A DNA stretch of 8,502 nt from NCBI GenBank assembly GCA_014380705.1, contig JACMJI010000174.1:1-8502 (forward strand), written 5' to 3'. The notes under the pieces are model-generated. The model saw nothing but the letters and a program-made list of their open reading frames with translations, had not been told where the DNA came from and made no database searches. Position numbers and translations under genes: made by a program. How positions within the stretch are numbered: the stretch's first letter is position 1; every line of letters starts with the position of its first letter. This document shows positions 6,654 to 8,502 of this stretch, piece after piece. The stretch comes from Gorillibacterium sp. (GTDB lineage: Bacteria; Bacillota; Bacilli; Paenibacillales; NBRC-103111).

Positions 6654-6826
6654 AAAAAAAAGGCTGCTTTAAGAAACCTGAAGTGGAGAATTTGAGTGTC
6701 GAGTGTAGGGTTTACGCGGCGCCTATGAAATGGCATCGTATCCTTCCTCTAATCAGAGGATGCCATTTCAAGAGCGCCCGAAACCGACATTCAAATTCGT
6801 AGCTTCACTGGTTTCTTTAGCAGCCT
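6654..6826 (-). terminator. Long rod-like inverted repeat ending in a T8 tract (terminator; possible structured RNA or MITE-like element)
   Basis: On the minus strand the region folds into one rod of 166 nt. From the base, the plus-strand paired blocks are 6661-6668/6819-6826 (8 bp), 6671-6678/6810-6817 (8 bp), 6679-6683/6803-6807 (5 bp), 6688-6695/6791-6798 (8 bp), 6697-6701/6785-6789 (5 bp), 6710-6713/6781-6784 (4 bp), 6715-6716/6779-6780 (2 bp), 6718-6722/6774-6778 (5 bp) and 6726-6737/6759-6770 (12 bp, perfect). About 57 pairs are interrupted by small loops and one 8-nt bulge. The basal AGCAGCC runs into eight T (6654-6661), so it reads as a terminator for the upstream transglutaminase gene. 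No local short hairpin precedes the T-tract; the terminator stem needs the arm 160 nt away. I cannot match it to a known RNA family by eye. Confidence 0.7.
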
Positions 6827-6827
6827 G

Positions 6828-6847
6828 AGCCGCCCGAATAGGCGGCT
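6828..6847. other. Small GC-rich hairpin next to the long palindrome
   Basis: A perfect 7-bp inverted repeat AGCCGCC/GGCGGCT around a 6-nt loop, immediately beside the outer end of the long rod and about 32 nt after the transglutaminase stop. No T-tract follows on either strand, so it is not a classical terminator alone. It may protect the 3' end of the transcript or be part of the same RNA structure. Confidence 0.5.
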
Positions 6848-6878
6848 GTTAATCATCAAAACTTAAAAACAAGTTGCC

Positions 6879-8502
6879 TTACAGGTCCTTGCGGAGCTTG
6901 CGGACAAGACCCGAAGCGACATTAAACTCTTCTAATGTGACCGATCTAGGGCTGTACTTCGCTTTTTCAAACAAAGGAAGAAGCTTCTCAAGATCATGAG
7001 ATATGAAGGTATCTTTTTTACGCCAGCGTTTGAAGGTTTCTCGAGCTGTTTCATAGTCATATGCCGCTAAGCCGCGTTTTCTGGAATAGCGCAAAAGCTT
7101 TTCAAATTCCTTGATCATTTGGCGATTATAAGTCAACTCAAGTTTTGCTTTAGGTGCAATAACCGCTAACCAGCGTGGAATCCAGCGGTTCCTCCGAAAC
7201 CCAACAAAAAACCATACACCAATCCCGATCAACACGACGGCTGTACTGGCTAATGCTATCCAGAGAGTAACAAGTAAGCTGTTCTTCTCAGTTGATGCCA
7301 CATCAGCCAAGTCTTTATCAGGATCATCTGCAATTGCTGAGTCCTCTGGAACGATTGAATCCTTAGCATAAGGTACGCTGAAGCCCGAGGTTGGCTCGAA
7401 TGGAATCCATCCCCAGCCTGTAAAATAAACTTCAACCCAAGAATGAGCGTTGGAGTTATGAACCGTGTACGTTCCCGCACCATCCGGATTCTCTTCAAGC
7501 TGACCTCGCATGACGCCATCAGGGATAAATTGATCCCGATTATTAGTCCCGGATGAAAAACCTTTTACCCAACGTGCAGGCATACCAATTGAACGAGTCA
7601 TAACAGCCATCGAGGTTGAAAAATAATCACAGTACCCTTCCATTGTTTCAAATAAAAATTTGTCTACAAAGTCTGTGCTGCCCTCTTTGTGCTCATTAGG
7701 CTCATTGGTATAGGGATAGGTTTTCTGTAGATATTCCTCAATCGCTTTTACTTTATCGTAAGGCGTAAGGGAGTTTACTGTAATATCCAAGGCCAGCTGT
7801 TTCACCCGTTGTGGCAATTCGTCCGGAAGCTGCAAGTAATCGGCAAGGTCCGTTTTATTAAAATCCATCGTTGCTGTTCGCAGTCCTGCTTCATCTAGAA
7901 TAGGCATCAGTGAAATAATCGAATATTGTTTTATTGGCTGAGGCTGTTTCGATGAGTTAGCGGACCCATCTACACGGAGAACCGATGAAGTTGGATTCCA
8001 ATTAAGCATGCCGACTTCAGCCTTTTGATTCTTTTCGTTATCTAGTGCGGCAATGGAAAGAGCACCAAATAGAATCGGAAACTTGGCTTTATCTTTAAAA
8101 GTTACCGTCTGTTTGACTTCCACTGTCTTGAGCTTTGAACGAGCGGCTAGTGGATTCGTTTCAAGCTGTGTTGCTAAGCTTCCGTCTACTTCAAAAAGGG
8201 GCAGGTTTTGTTCCTTTTCACTTTCATCCCAACCTTTTCCTGTATATAAAGCTTTGGTTTCCCCACGCCAATAACTTCGATGGGAGGTGTCCACAGTGAA
8301 TACTTCCGTATAATCGTAAGCAAAGCCGCCACCAAGTGCAGAATCATCACGACTGTAGCCAGATGAGGATTTAAAGGCAGGTGCGATGGGAAGTTTGATA
8401 TCTTTAAGTTTTCCACCTAGATTCACCGATTCCCCTTGCCAATGCACGTACATGGTATACGGGTCTGTAAGCACATTCCTTACGTCTGGAAGAAGTGTAC
8501 CG
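6879..8502 (-). CDS. TgpA-type membrane-anchored transglutaminase-like protein (5' end outside window)
   Basis: The frame is open to the window edge, so the start and the N-terminal membrane helices expected in this family are missing; the GTG at 8472-8474 is an internal codon rather than a supported start. Numbering from that codon, 531 residues are visible. An extracellular beta-rich region (about 1-220) is followed by the transglutaminase core: C282 in EGYCDYFSTSMAVMTRSIGM, H344 in NSNAHSWVEVYF, and E360 in GWIPFEPTSGF at the third triad position, where many relatives have Asp. One membrane helix (about 399-426) precedes a basic cytoplasmic C-terminal domain of about 100 residues like DUF4129. 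Such proteins commonly sit in operons with MoxR ATPase and DUF58 genes; in B. subtilis the relative yebA does. The substrate is unknown. Confidence 0.9.
   Translation of the reverse strand, partial: GTLLPDVRNVLTDPYTMYVHWQGESVNLGGKLKDIKLPIAPAFKSSSGYSRDDSALGGGFAYDYTEVFTVDTSHRSYWRGETKALYTGKGWDESEKEQNLPLFEVDGSLATQLETNPLAARSKLKTVEVKQTVTFKDKAKFPILFGALSIAALDNEKNQKAEVGMLNWNPTSSVLRVDGSANSSKQPQPIKQYSIISLMPILDEAGLRTATMDFNKTDLADYLQLPDELPQRVKQLALDITVNSLTPYDKVKAIEEYLQKTYPYTNEPNEHKEGSTDFVDKFLFETMEGYCDYFSTSMAVMTRSIGMPARWVKGFSSGTNNRDQFIPDGVMRGQLEENPDGAGTYTVHNSNAHSWVEVYFTGWGWIPFEPTSGFSVPYAKDSIVPEDSAIADDPDKDLADVASTEKNSLLVTLWIALASTAVVLIGIGVWFFVGFRRNRWIPRWLAVIAPKAKLELTYNRQMIKEFEKLLRYSRKRGLAAYDYETARETFKRWRKKDTFISHDLEKLLPLFEKAKYSPRSVTLEEFNVASGLVRKLRKDL

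Noticed and set aside
6482..6736. Minus-strand open reading of 84 codons upstream of yqeG
   Set aside because: It passes through the long palindrome, its T8 tract and the yqeG promoter, has no convincing ribosome binding site and no recognisable domain.
6654..6878. T-box or known metabolite riboswitch controlling yqeG
   Set aside because: I could not find a T-box TGGNACC core, a SAM, purine, c-di-GMP or c-di-AMP riboswitch consensus, and a promoter lies between the structure and yqeG, so the structure is not in the main leader.

Overview
The window is a stretch of Firmicutes chromosome. Gene content and order point to Paenibacillus or a close relative: it carries the Bacillales yqe ribosome-assembly/housekeeping cluster, moderate GC, strong AGGAGG-type ribosome binding sites and a TTG start. 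All supported genes lie on the minus strand, so transcription runs from high to low coordinates. I see no credible plus-strand gene.

Region 1 (8502 down to about 6879) is the 3' part of a membrane-anchored TgpA-type transglutaminase-like protein. Its start and N-terminal membrane helices lie outside the window.

Region 2 (about 6878 down to 6472) is a gap of about 400 bp. It holds a small GC-rich hairpin (6828-6847), then a 166-bp rod-like inverted repeat (6661-6826) that ends in eight T on the minus strand, then a mostly featureless stretch, then an extended -10 promoter just before yqeG. The rod probably terminates the transglutaminase transcript. Its size and degree of pairing also fit a structured RNA or a MITE-like palindromic element.

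Region 3 (6535 down to 11) is one probable operon: yqeG (HAD phosphatase), yqeH (circularly permuted ribosome-assembly GTPase), aroE (shikimate dehydrogenase), yhbY/yqeI (CRM-domain RNA-binding protein), nadD (NaMN adenylyltransferase), yqeK (HD-domain Ap4A hydrolase), rsfS (ribosome silencing factor), a CvfB-type S1/winged-helix RNA-binding protein, and yqeM (SAM methyltransferase). A clear rho-independent terminator closes it. This is the B. subtilis yqe order with cvfB added between rsfS and yqeM. The run nadD-yqeK-rsfS-cvfB is joined by overlaps of 11, 4 and 4 bp, which suggests translational coupling. The cluster mixes ribosome biogenesis and control (YqeH, YhbY, RsfS, probably CvfB) with NAD and nucleotide metabolism (NadD, YqeK), aromatic biosynthesis (AroE) and poorly defined enzymes (YqeG, YqeM).

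Most of the window is ordinary conserved housekeeping DNA. The two unusual items are the long rod-like palindrome upstream of yqeG, and a 15-bp minisatellite that encodes a low-complexity Ser-Glu-Thr tail on CvfB and continues in decayed form past its stop codon.
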